Below are positions 24,635-32,942 of a DNA stretch of 64,000 bases, in pieces. The stretch covers positions 1 through 64,000 of the forward strand of contig NZ_BSOW01000005.1 in NCBI RefSeq assembly GCF_030160715.1, written 5' to 3'. A program made the position numbers and the translations under genes. The notes beneath the pieces are model-generated. The model had not been told where the DNA came from and did no database searches. It was given only the letters and a program-made list of their open reading frames with translations. This DNA is from Bradyrhizobium iriomotense. GTDB lineage: Bacteria > Pseudomonadota > Alphaproteobacteria > Rhizobiales > Xanthobacteraceae. The first letter of the stretch is position 1. Each line of letters starts with the position of its first letter.

Positions 24635-25594
24635 TCAGCAGCCGATCGAATCGAGCCAGGCAAGGATCAGAGCGGCCAACTCATCGCTGTTGTCCTCGAG
24701 CATGATCATGTGACCATTGCCGGTGATGCCGCGATCCGGCAGCCACAGATGTTCGGCGCCGAAATAATTGGCGGTCGCCTCGTCGACCTCACGGGGATGA
24801 CGAGGATCGCATTCACCCGTAACGATCAGAATGCGATGGGCGCGGAGCTTCTTTGGATCGGATATTTTGAGCCCGCGTCCGCCGATGTTGAAACGTTGGT
24901 TGAGCAGGCGTGCGCTTTCCGGCACGATCGAGGCGAAATAGTCTTTGAAGGCGCCAGACGGGAAACGCTGCGTGTTGGCCCAGTAGGCGGCAGCAAACTC
25001 GGCGTTCAGCCGCACCGGCCGATCCTCCATCGCATAAACCGGCCGTCCCGCCCTTGCATCGTCGCGAAGCGCCAGGATCGCGGCCGGATCGTCGGGCAGG
25101 TCCCGCAGTAGGTTGGCAGGCGGTCCGGGCGCAATACCGACGATCGCGCCGATGAGATCGGGGCGGCGTTCTGCCATCCACCAGGCCATCGGACCGCTCG
25201 CCGAGTGCACGAGCAGCACGGCGGGACCAATCTCCTCGAGCAAGACGAGCAGCGACCTGGCGATGTCCTCGGTGCCGAGCGTCGGGAAATCAGGCTGCTG
25301 CGGCGAGCGGCCGTGCCCCGGCCAATCCGGCACGAACACATGCCGGCCCGTGACAGCAAATCGCGGTGCCCAGCCGGGCCGCCGGTCCGGCGTTGCGAGG
25401 TAACACGTCCCGGTATGCGCCGCGCCGTGCACCATGACGACCGGGATCTTGCCCGGCAGCCCGTGCGGCGGCCGAACATGGTCGACAAAGATCGGATGCG
25501 CCTCGGTGCCCGAATAGAAGCACGGCGCTCCCTCCGCGATCGCCCCCGCCGCGTGCCTCCGTCGCGATGGCGGAATATGCCCTCGATCGTCCAC
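24635..25594 (-). CDS. Alpha/beta-fold hydrolase
   Basis: 319 residues with a GTG start at 25594. Oxyanion segment VMVHGAAHTG, strand DWPGHGRS, and nucleophile elbow LVHSASGP (H-S-A-S-G, with the second Ser as nucleophile). Asp in TGECDPRHP and His in TGNGHMIMLED complete a triad. The order and size fit C-C hydrolases of meta-cleavage pathways as well as general esterases; neither can be excluded. It lies upstream of the orphan binding protein on the same strand (40-base gap), so the two may be co-transcribed. It is divergent from and close to the MarR gene. Confidence 0.82.
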   Translation of the reverse strand: MDDRGHIPPSRRRHAAGAIAEGAPCFYSGTEAHPIFVDHVRPPHGLPGKIPVVMVHGAAHTGTCYLATPDRRPGWAPRFAVTGRHVFVPDWPGHGRSPQQPDFPTLGTEDIARSLLVLLEEIGPAVLLVHSASGPMAWWMAERRPDLIGAIVGIAPGPPANLLRDLPDDPAAILALRDDARAGRPVYAMEDRPVRLNAEFAAAYWANTQRFPSGAFKDYFASIVPESARLLNQRFNIGGRGLKISDPKKLRAHRILIVTGECDPRHPREVDEATANYFGAEHLWLPDRGITGNGHMIMLEDNSDELAALILAWLDSIGC

Positions 25595-25662
25595 AGCTAA
25601 CGCGATCCTCCCGTTCTTGTCGTATTGGCCGCGATGTTAAGGTGATCACGAGTCAGAAAGCA

Positions 25663-26208
25663 ATGAGAAAGTCACATATGAGACTATCTGGGAAAAGCCG
25701 AAACGGCGCGGCGGCGCGCAACCAAACCGGGCAAGGCGCGAGCGACATGGCGTCCGTGCTCGGCGGCACCGAGATCAGGATCGCCTACAAGATGGGCTAC
25801 GTCCTGAACTTCTACCGCGAGCCGTCGTTTCGGAAGATCGAAATGGACCTCGGCATCACCCGCCCCGAGATCGTCACGCTGATCTTCCTCAATTATCGCG
25901 AGGGCGTGACGGCCAGCGACATCTGCGAATTCTCCGGCCACCTCAAGGCCAATATCAGCCGCGGAATCATTCTCCTGGAGAAGAAGAAGCTGATACGCCG
26001 CGACATCGACACATCAGACAATCGCCGCCAGCAACTCTATTTGACGCCGGCCGGCCGCGCCCTCTACGCAAAGTACATCCCCACCTTGCGCAAGCGCGAG
26101 CGCGCGATGCTGTCGTGCCTGTCCCCCTCCGAGCGCAAGCAGTTCGAGAGCCTGCTGGACAAGCTCGCAGAGCACGTGCCGCACTGGTCGGCCGTCGACG
26201 AATTGTGA
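25663..26208 (+). CDS. MarR-family transcriptional regulator
   Basis: 181 residues if started at ATG 25663; ATG 25678 is also possible, and an upstream frame to 25567 would overlap the divergent hydrolase gene. The winged HTH spans about residues 65-130 of this product (ITRPEIVTLIFLNYREGVTASDICEFSGHLKANISRGI, then the wing EKKKLIRRDIDTSDNRRQQLYLTPAGRAL). Flanking helices form the dimer. MarR proteins often repress genes for aromatic catabolism and release DNA on binding phenolic ligands. It probably controls the divergent hydrolase and binding-protein genes. Confidence 0.85.
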   Translation: MRKSHMRLSGKSRNGAAARNQTGQGASDMASVLGGTEIRIAYKMGYVLNFYREPSFRKIEMDLGITRPEIVTLIFLNYREGVTASDICEFSGHLKANISRGIILLEKKKLIRRDIDTSDNRRQQLYLTPAGRALYAKYIPTLRKRERAMLSCLSPSERKQFESLLDKLAEHVPHWSAVDEL

Positions 26209-26340
26209 GTGAGCGACCTGAATCTGCGTGCTTTGGCTTCGCATGGCGACGGGGAAAGCCTGGCGGCCGCCTGCAATTTTGAATTGTCCCAGCCCGTGGC
26301 GGGTGCGAGATTGGGAACCACGAGCGGGATAATCTGAATT

Positions 26341-27480
26341 GTGACTACGATGGGTCTCACGGCGCTTGATCTCGGGCTTCGCGGCGCGGCGAGCGGCGTG
26401 TTCCTCATGATGGTGCTGGTGCTGTCGCGGCTACGGCCTCTCAACAAGCATGTGCTGCTTGGCCTCGCGATGTCGGCGGGAGGTGCGGCCTTCGCGATCG
26501 CCACCGCGCCGTTCATCCCGAAATCGTCGCTTTGGTGGACGATGCCGATCCTCTCGGCGCAACCCGTCGTGATCTGGCTGTGGGCGCATATCACGTTCGA
26601 TGACGATTTCGTTCCCGCGCCCTGGCACGGCGCATTCTGGCTTGCCACCGTCGGCATCGGGTTCGTCGTCAGCCTCACCTGGACAAGCTTTCCAGCCGCT
26701 GCGCACCGTGGCGCCAACCTGCTGGCGGCCATTGCCGTCGGGCTGATGCTCGCCGCGGCCGTCCAGATGGTGAGGACGTGGCGCGCCGATCTGGTCACCC
26801 AGCGGCGTCGTTTGCGGACCGCGGCGCTCGTGATCAACTTCGTCTTTGTCGTCCTTATCGCCGGTTCGAGCCTTGCCCCGGAACCTATCACCGGCGTCGG
26901 CATATCCGGTAGCCTTGCCATCGCAGGCGGCCTGTTCATGCTGGCGATGCTTGGGGGCTTCGGCCTGTTCAGTGCACAAATGACCGCGGCTGCGCGCGAT
27001 GCAACAGCAGTGATCGCACCTCCCGATGCGGTTGGCGAAGCCGCGGCCGTGACCTCGGACGCCGCTGATCGTGCATCGATCGCCCCGGCCCTGCTGCGCC
27101 GTCTCGAAAAGCTGATGACCGTCGAGCGGGTCTACCGGCAGGAAGGGCTTTCGATCGGCCGGCTGGCCGCGTTGCTCGACCTTCCGGAATACCGGCTGCG
27201 CGAGGCGATCAACGAGGGGCTGGGCTATCGCAACTTCAACGCCTTCCTCAACAGCTATCGGATCGAGGATGCCAAGACGGCGCTGTCCGATCAGAGCCAG
27301 CGCGATGTCCCGATCCTGACCATCGCCATGGACGCCGGCTTCCAGTCGATCGGCCCCTTCAACCGCGCCTTCAAGGCGGCAACCGGCATGACCCCGACCG
27401 AATTCCGGCGCGACGCGCAGGCAACGGACGCCGAAAGCGAGGCAGACCGAATCGCCCAGTCTCGCCACGGATTCGGCTAA
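26341..27480 (+). CDS. Membrane-anchored AraC-family regulator
   Basis: 379 residues from a GTG at 26341. The first ~215 residues hold about seven hydrophobic helices (near 11-31, 38-57, 66-84, 96-114, 122-143, 163-180 and 188-212). The C-terminal ~110 residues are an AraC double HTH (LSIGRLAALLDLPEYRLREAINEGLGYRNFNAFLNSYRI; VPILTIAMDAGFQSIGPFNRAFKAATGMTPTEFRR). This is a one-component membrane-bound regulator that must bind DNA while anchored in the inner membrane. Target genes are unknown. It converges with the cytochrome c peroxidase gene. Confidence 0.88.
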   Translation: MTTMGLTALDLGLRGAASGVFLMMVLVLSRLRPLNKHVLLGLAMSAGGAAFAIATAPFIPKSSLWWTMPILSAQPVVIWLWAHITFDDDFVPAPWHGAFWLATVGIGFVVSLTWTSFPAAAHRGANLLAAIAVGLMLAAAVQMVRTWRADLVTQRRRLRTAALVINFVFVVLIAGSSLAPEPITGVGISGSLAIAGGLFMLAMLGGFGLFSAQMTAAARDATAVIAPPDAVGEAAAVTSDAADRASIAPALLRRLEKLMTVERVYRQEGLSIGRLAALLDLPEYRLREAINEGLGYRNFNAFLNSYRIEDAKTALSDQSQRDVPILTIAMDAGFQSIGPFNRAFKAATGMTPTEFRRDAQATDAESEADRIAQSRHGFG

Positions 27481-27497
27481 CCGAATTCCGGGTCGGC

Positions 27498-28844
27498 TCA
27501 GCGCTCCACCTGATAGCCGTCCGTCAACGTCTTCAGGAAGGCGATGATGTCGGCTTCGTCCTGCGCCGTCATCGCCGGCGTATCGCCGAGGTGGCGATCG
27601 AACGGCGGATCGCTGACGTCGACATTGGCGTGATATTTCGCCGGCAGATCGTCGTATTTCTGCACCGTCCCGTCGGCCCTGCGCGGAAACACCTTCTCCG
27701 GATTGGTGTCGCGGAAATTGTAGAAGTCCATCACCTCTTCGAGCGTGCGGAAGACGCCGTTGTGGAAGTAGGCGCGCCGCGTCGCCGTGTTGCGCAAGGT
27801 CGGCGTCAGGAACATGCCGCAATATTGCGTCTGCTCGGGGATGTCGGTGCGATACGGGCCGCAAACCCCGAGATCGAAGTGATCGGGATCGCGGTTGCCG
27901 TCGAGCGCGGCATTGCGCGGCGCGCCGAGTGCTTCGTATTGATGGTCCGTGAACAGCGGCGGCAGGCCGTCACGGGTCGGCGCCGAGGTGTGGCAGCCGG
28001 CGCAATTGGCCTTCTCGGGATCGTTGAACAATTTGAGGCCGCGCAGCTCGCTCTCGGAAAGCCGCGCCTTGCCCTCCAGCCAATAGTCGTACTTGCTGGA
28101 ATAGGGATGGAAGCTCGGCTCCTCCACCTGATAGCGCGCCACGGCGAACATCGCTTCCGCGATCAAGAGCCGTTGATTCCTGAAAACGCCCGCGCCGAAC
28201 AGCTCGGCGAAGCGCGGGGCATAGAGCGCACGGCGCAGCTTGTCGGCGACGATCTCGGCGCTGCCGCCGTCCATCTCGTTGGGGTCGAGCAGCGGGAACA
28301 ACGCCTGATCCTGCAAGGTGTCGGCGCGACCGTCCCAGAACAGGCCGCCTTGCGGCACGATATTCGCCGCTGACGCGGCGGTTCCGGTCGCGACTTTCTT
28401 CGCCCGCGAAGTCTGCTGGCCGAGCGCGGCCATCTGCGCGAGATCGACGACGTTGTCGTCGTCATCCTTCTCGGGCCCGATGCTGAAATTCGGATGGCGC
28501 TCGAGATAGGTCAGCGACGGAACGGCGCGTGCCCCCTGCCGCGACAGGGTGGCGCCGCCGAACATCACCGGCGCGTCATTTGGCGGGCCGTAGGCGTGCT
28601 CCGGGCTGTGGCAGGACGCGCATGACAGCGCGCCAGATGAGGAAAGCGAGGCGTCGTAAAAGATTTCCTTGCCGAGCTGCGCCATCGCCGAGAGCGGGGC
28701 GACAGGCGGCCGCCTGAGCTGAACCGGATTCGGGTTCGCACCCACCGGATTGGCCTCGGTCGGTCCTTGCGTCTCGGTCGCAACGACGGCGCCGGCCATG
28801 CAGAGCAGGCCGGCGCCGAGGAGCCACACAAAGCGGCTGTTCAT
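27498..28844 (-). CDS. Di-haem cytochrome c peroxidase/MauG-family protein
   Basis: 448 residues. A signal peptide (about 1-24) exports it to the periplasm. Two c-type haem sites are visible: CASCH (75-79) and CAGCH (281-285). Spacing and overall length match the CcpA/MauG superfamily, which reduces H2O2 or carries out oxidative protein modification. FFHNG-like YFHNGVFRTLEEV near the C-terminus is typical. It is encoded 12 bases downstream of the phosphoesterase gene on the same strand, so they form an operon; a functional link between peroxidase and phosphatase is not obvious. Confidence 0.9.
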   Translation of the reverse strand: MNSRFVWLLGAGLLCMAGAVVATETQGPTEANPVGANPNPVQLRRPPVAPLSAMAQLGKEIFYDASLSSSGALSCASCHSPEHAYGPPNDAPVMFGGATLSRQGARAVPSLTYLERHPNFSIGPEKDDDDNVVDLAQMAALGQQTSRAKKVATGTAASAANIVPQGGLFWDGRADTLQDQALFPLLDPNEMDGGSAEIVADKLRRALYAPRFAELFGAGVFRNQRLLIAEAMFAVARYQVEEPSFHPYSSKYDYWLEGKARLSESELRGLKLFNDPEKANCAGCHTSAPTRDGLPPLFTDHQYEALGAPRNAALDGNRDPDHFDLGVCGPYRTDIPEQTQYCGMFLTPTLRNTATRRAYFHNGVFRTLEEVMDFYNFRDTNPEKVFPRRADGTVQKYDDLPAKYHANVDVSDPPFDRHLGDTPAMTAQDEADIIAFLKTLTDGYQVER

Positions 28845-28856
28845 CGTCTCGGAGTC

Positions 28857-30554
28857 CTAGTGGTGATGGTGCTCGTCCGGCGGGCTGACGATGACCGTGC
28901 CAGCGGTCGGGTCAAGGAATAGCGCGTCGGTGCGGAAGTCGTGGCTGTGGTCCTGATCGAAGTCGAACAGGTCCATGATCGAGCCTGCGGTCGCGTCGAA
29001 CGAACCACCACCCAGACGCTGGCCACGCAGCCAGTTGTCCTCGATGAACCGCACCACCGAGGCCTGCGAGATGTAGGTGTGGCTGACGAAGTTCGTCTTT
29101 GCGTAGGGCGAGATCACGATGAAGGGCACGCGGGTGCCCGGACCGCAGCGGCCGTTCACCGGCTGGCCGCCAAGGCCCTTCGGTGCCGGCTGCTTGGTGG
29201 GACCGAGGCCGCACAGGCCGGGACCGTTGACCTGATCGGCGGTCGGATCATACGAGGCGCTCTTCGGCGCGACGTACTGGTGGTCGTACCAGCCGTCGGA
29301 GTCGTCATAGGTCACGATGACGGCGGTCTCACGCCATTCCGGCAGCTTCTGGAGGAAGTTGATCAGCTCGACATTGCCGACCTGCTCGTCGAGCGGATCG
29401 GAGTAGCCGGCATGACCGTCCTGATAGGCGGGCATCTTGATGTAGGAGACGGCCGGGAAATGGCCGGCCTTCACCGCCGTATAGAAGTCCTCGAGATCGT
29501 AATTGTGGTTGGCCGGATCGAGGGTCTTGTGGTCGTCGGCATAGGTATGGCCGATTGCATGCACCGAGCTCGGCCGCGCATGGGTCGGGTTGGCGGTCGA
29601 CTTGTAGTACTGGAACCAGGCATGATGCGGAATGTAGTCCGCGGTGGTGCCGTTGACGACGCTGGAGAAGGTGCTGCGAGCGCAGCCCGTGGTGCCGTTG
29701 GCGTTCTTGAGCGTCAGGTCGAAGCCGCCCATGAAGCCGCCCCAGCTGATGTGCTCGGCGCTGAGCAGGTCGCCGATGTTCTTGCCGTCCATCAGGATCG
29801 TGCTCGTCGTGCTCGAGCAGGCGTCGATGCCCGGATCGGTGTCGCCGATCAGCGTCAGGCCGCCCTGGCCGTCGGGAACGGTCTGGGTCGAGGTGCCGAC
29901 GATGTTCTTCGCACCGTTGGTCTGGCCGGCGATCACCTCGAGCATGCCCGGCGTCGATGGACCAAAGGTGTCGGTCCAGGCATTGTCGCTCATGGCAAAG
30001 TGCTGGGCGTAGTTCCAGAACGCGGTGATGGTGTTGCCGTCGAAATAGCCCATCACCTGCCCGTTGGTGCCGAAGGCGCCGGCGCCGCCCGCGGTGCCGC
30101 GACCGGTGTATTTCGGGAACAGGTCGTCCTTGCCGTTGTCGACGGCCTGCTGCTCCGGCGTATAGGCGTGATTCTGCGAGCGCGTGTTGGCCTGCGTGCG
30201 GTCGAGGCGGAACGGATCGGTCGCGCCGGTGCCGTTGGCCGCATTGTTGTTCGGATTGTTCACCAGCAAATTGGCGTTGGCGAGGTTGTTCACCTTCGGC
30301 GTATGCGGCTTGGCGACGAAGGGAATCGAGCCCGGCGGGTTGGCCGCATTCGGATAGGTCGCGAAATAATGGTCGAAAGAGCGGTTCTCGTTGAAGATGA
30401 CCACGAGATGCTTGATCGGCGTCTTCGTGTGGATGTCATGCGGATGGCGGTCGTGGTCCCGATCGAAGTCGTCCTGACCGAACACCGGCGCGCCGCACAC
30501 AACGGCCGTCGCGACCGCGAAGGCCGCGGCCGTGGAGAGAAGTCTGGATTTCAT
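28857..30554 (-). CDS. Secreted phosphoesterase (phospholipase C/acid phosphatase AcpA superfamily)
   Basis: 565 residues. A signal peptide (1-26) is followed by a His/Asp-rich stretch (DRDHDRHPHDIH) and the family's N-terminal motif VVIFNENRSFDHYF (about 51-64), in which Glu/Asn coordinate metal or phosphate. Further alkaline-phosphatase-fold signatures are SDNAWTDTFGPSTPG, VTYDDSDGWYDH and RVPFIVISPYAK. It likely hydrolyses phosphomonoesters or phospholipids in the periplasm or outside the cell. The protein ends in a natural HHHH. It leads an operon with the di-haem peroxidase gene. Confidence 0.88.
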   Translation of the reverse strand: MKSRLLSTAAAFAVATAVVCGAPVFGQDDFDRDHDRHPHDIHTKTPIKHLVVIFNENRSFDHYFATYPNAANPPGSIPFVAKPHTPKVNNLANANLLVNNPNNNAANGTGATDPFRLDRTQANTRSQNHAYTPEQQAVDNGKDDLFPKYTGRGTAGGAGAFGTNGQVMGYFDGNTITAFWNYAQHFAMSDNAWTDTFGPSTPGMLEVIAGQTNGAKNIVGTSTQTVPDGQGGLTLIGDTDPGIDACSSTTSTILMDGKNIGDLLSAEHISWGGFMGGFDLTLKNANGTTGCARSTFSSVVNGTTADYIPHHAWFQYYKSTANPTHARPSSVHAIGHTYADDHKTLDPANHNYDLEDFYTAVKAGHFPAVSYIKMPAYQDGHAGYSDPLDEQVGNVELINFLQKLPEWRETAVIVTYDDSDGWYDHQYVAPKSASYDPTADQVNGPGLCGLGPTKQPAPKGLGGQPVNGRCGPGTRVPFIVISPYAKTNFVSHTYISQASVVRFIEDNWLRGQRLGGGSFDATAGSIMDLFDFDQDHSHDFRTDALFLDPTAGTVIVSPPDEHHHH

Positions 30555-30630
30555 TTTATTGCCCCAAGATCAAAAACAATTTCGACCTGTGACAAGCTAG
30601 CTGCCGTGGATGACAGGCCTGTGTCGGTTT

Positions 30631-30674
30631 GACGCAGGCCGCATCGCGCGGCCTCGCGGGGCTGCGTCTTTTTT
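30631..30674 (+). terminator. Terminator-shaped hairpin with T6 tract on the plus strand
   Basis: Stem GACGCAG/CTGCGTC (30631-30637, 30662-30668) encloses a second stem GCCGC/GCGGC (30638-30642, 30648-30652) and is followed by TTTTTT (30669-30674). The T-run is on the plus strand, whereas both flanking genes run on the minus strand. If active it would stop antisense transcription toward the binding-protein gene; for the minus-strand mRNA it is only a hairpin. Confidence 0.4.
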
Positions 30675-30705
30675 GGGCGGTGTGTTTCCGAGATAGGAGT
30701 TTGCG

Positions 30706-31497
30706 CTACTCCGTCCGGATCGGCGCGTCCTTCAGGCCGTTGGCGTCATAGGCTTTGCGCAAGGTGCCGTCCGCGAGCGCGCCGGTCATGAACCTGGTGA
30801 CGAACGCCAGCGCCTCGGAATGGCCGAGCGGCACGGCGACCGCCGTGACCGTCTTCTTGAAGGTCTCGTCCAGCACGCGCGTGCCGGGAATCTTTTGCGC
30901 CATCTTGTTGAGCTGGTCCCGCGACAGCGCGAAGGCGTCGATCTCGCCATTCTTCAGGAGCTCGAAGATCTCGTCATAGGTCTGATAGCCCGTCACCTTC
31001 GCATTTTTCAGATGCGTGACCGCGCCGCGCATCGTGGTCGTGGCGTTGACGGCGGCGACCTTGATGCCGGGCTGATCGAGCGTCGCAAAACTGGTCACGC
31101 TCGAACCTGCCTTGACGATGTAGGTCGCATCCGCAACCTCATAGATCGGGCCGAACGCCATTTTGGTCTCGCGCTCGGGGTCCTTCGGCAGGAAGGTGAC
31201 GTCCCAGCTCCCGTTCGCGGCCGCGTCGGTGATCTGCCCGGAATTGTTGTGCACCACATATTCGACTGATACGCCGAGCTCGGTCGCCATCGCCTTGCCG
31301 AGGTCGACGGGCACGCCTGCGAAGCCTGCTTCGGTCCTGGTCGACCAGAACGCGCCGCCGGCCGGGCTGATCGCGATGGCGACGCGCAATTTGCCGGTCG
31401 GCGCGATTTCAGCCCTGAGATCCTCCGCGATCGCCGGCATCGCCATCATCGCGGCGAGTGCGAGGCCGGCGCAGGCCGGCCAGATCGAGATCGGCAT
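30706..31497 (-). CDS. Periplasmic substrate-binding protein (SBP_bac_3, polar amino acid type)
   Basis: 263 residues. A signal peptide (1-24, ending MPAIAED) is followed by the type II binding-protein fold: GKLRVAIAISPAGGAFW, GVPVDLGKAMATELGVSVEYV, and WDVTFLPKDPERETKMAFGPIYEVADATYIV. These are standard family 3 features. No permease or ATPase is nearby, making it another orphan receptor. The ligand may be an amino acid, opine or other small organic ion. It is divergent from the RND efflux genes; the hairpin at 30631-30674 lies after its stop. Confidence 0.88.
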   Translation of the reverse strand: MPISIWPACAGLALAAMMAMPAIAEDLRAEIAPTGKLRVAIAISPAGGAFWSTRTEAGFAGVPVDLGKAMATELGVSVEYVVHNNSGQITDAAANGSWDVTFLPKDPERETKMAFGPIYEVADATYIVKAGSSVTSFATLDQPGIKVAAVNATTTMRGAVTHLKNAKVTGYQTYDEIFELLKNGEIDAFALSRDQLNKMAQKIPGTRVLDETFKKTVTAVAVPLGHSEALAFVTRFMTGALADGTLRKAYDANGLKDAPIRTE

Positions 31498-31578
31498 GTC
31501 ATCACTCTCCCCGTCCGCTCGTTCGTCATCCGCGGTCCGTCGAAATTGTGGTCGATCATGCGCCTGGTGAAAAGCGGA

Positions 31579-31599
31579 TTTGTCAGAATCACAGACAAA
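31579..31599. promoter_or_regulatory. Inverted repeat in the SBP/RND divergent region
   Basis: TTTGTC (31579-31584) and GACAAA (31594-31599), a perfect 6-base inverted repeat with a 9-base spacer, followed by ACTGTCAC. It lies mid-way in the 239-base gap between the binding-protein gene and the efflux adaptor gene. It is a possible operator; no dedicated regulator is encoded beside it. Confidence 0.35.
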
Positions 31600-31736
31600 A
31601 CTGTCACATGCCGCGTCGGTCTTCGCAGTGCAAGACCATCACGCCGCCATGGCTATGGTGTTCCACGGCTTCCCGTTTGTTGCTATCAAATCGCAAGGCG
31701 ACCTGCCGCAGGCAAACAACAGACGGGGACCCCGCA

Positions 31737-32930
31737 ATGACGCGCGCGAAATTCGCTTGTCCCGCACGGCACGATCAACGTTCCGGACAGATCGGACGGC
31801 TCCTCGCGGCGATGACCGCCGTCGTCGCGCTTGGGGGCTGCGAACAGAAGAACGTCTATGCGCCGCCGCCGCCGCCCAAGGTGGACGTCGCAGTGCCCGT
31901 GCAGCGCGCCGTGACGCGCTATGTGGAGGCCACCGGCAACACCGCGCCGATCAAGAGCGTCGACCTCGTCGCGCGGGTGCAGGGCTTTTTGCAATCGATC
32001 GACTACGCGGACGGCACCTTCGTGAAACAGGGCACCCAGCTCTTCACAATCGAGCCGGAGACCTACAAGCTCAAGGTCGAGCAGGCGCAGGCGGCGGAGG
32101 TCGGCGCGCAGGCCACGGTCAAGCAGGCCGAAGCCGACTTCAAGCGGCAAGCCGAGCTCGTGCAGCGGCAGGCGGTGTCGCAGTCCACCCTCGACACCTC
32201 GACATCCACCCGCGACAACGCCCAGGCCAACCTCCAGCAGGCCCAGGTCAATACAAGGCTCGCCGAGGTCAATTACGGCTACACCAAGGTCAGCGCGCCG
32301 TTCGACGGCATCGTCAGCGCGCATATGGTCTCGATCGGCGAACTCGTCGGCGTCTCCTCCCCGACCCAGCTCGCCACCATCGTCGCGCTGGACCCGATCT
32401 GGGTGAACTTCACCGTCAACGAGCAGGACGTGCTGCGCATCCGCGCCGAAGCGCTGCGGCGCGGGCTGACCGTCGCCGACCTCAAGCAATTGCCGATCCA
32501 GGTGGGCCTCCAGACCGAGACCGGCTATCCGCATGAAGGCCACCTCGACTACGTCTCGCCCACTCTCAATTCATCGACGGGCACGCTCGCGGTGCGTGGC
32601 CTCGTTCCCAACGACAAGCGGGTGCTGCTGCCAGGCTATTTCGTCCGGGTCCGGGTGCCCTTCGAGCAGGACAAGAATGCCCTTCTCGTCCCCGACACCG
32701 CGCTCGGCAGCGACCAGGGCGGCCGCTATCTCCTGGTGGTCAACAGCGAGAACACGGTGGAGCAGCGCAAGGTGCAGATCGGCCAGGTGGACAACGGCCT
32801 GCGCGTGATCGAAAGCGGCCTGAAGCCGGATGACCGTATCGTGATCGCCGGGCTGTTGCGGGTGATCCCGGGCCAGAAGATCGATCCGCAACTGACCAAG
32901 ATCGAGCAGCCGCAGGCGTCTGCCAAGTAG
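31737..32930 (+). CDS. RND efflux periplasmic adaptor (membrane fusion protein, lipoprotein)
   Basis: 397 residues from ATG 31737. A lipoprotein signal with lipobox LGGC (Cys35) anchors it to the periplasmic face. Then follow a Pro-rich linker (PPPPPPK), the N-terminal beta/lipoyl half (VARVQGFLQSIDYADGTFVKQG), an Ala/Gln-rich alpha-hairpin (about 110-175), the lipoyl second half (YTKVSAPFDGIVSAHMVSIGELV), and beta-barrel and membrane-proximal domains. It is an AcrA/MexA-family protein that links the RND pump to an outer-membrane channel. The pump gene follows after 12 bases; no outer-membrane factor gene is in this operon. Confidence 0.92.
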   Translation: MTRAKFACPARHDQRSGQIGRLLAAMTAVVALGGCEQKNVYAPPPPPKVDVAVPVQRAVTRYVEATGNTAPIKSVDLVARVQGFLQSIDYADGTFVKQGTQLFTIEPETYKLKVEQAQAAEVGAQATVKQAEADFKRQAELVQRQAVSQSTLDTSTSTRDNAQANLQQAQVNTRLAEVNYGYTKVSAPFDGIVSAHMVSIGELVGVSSPTQLATIVALDPIWVNFTVNEQDVLRIRAEALRRGLTVADLKQLPIQVGLQTETGYPHEGHLDYVSPTLNSSTGTLAVRGLVPNDKRVLLPGYFVRVRVPFEQDKNALLVPDTALGSDQGGRYLLVVNSENTVEQRKVQIGQVDNGLRVIESGLKPDDRIVIAGLLRVIPGQKIDPQLTKIEQPQASAK

Positions 32931-32942
32931 GAGCCGCCGGCC

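Noticed and set aside
23311..24705. 464-residue plus-strand frame opposite the HAAT binding protein
   Set aside because: It begins inside an intergenic repeat and is antisense to a gene with a signal peptide and full binding-protein fold.
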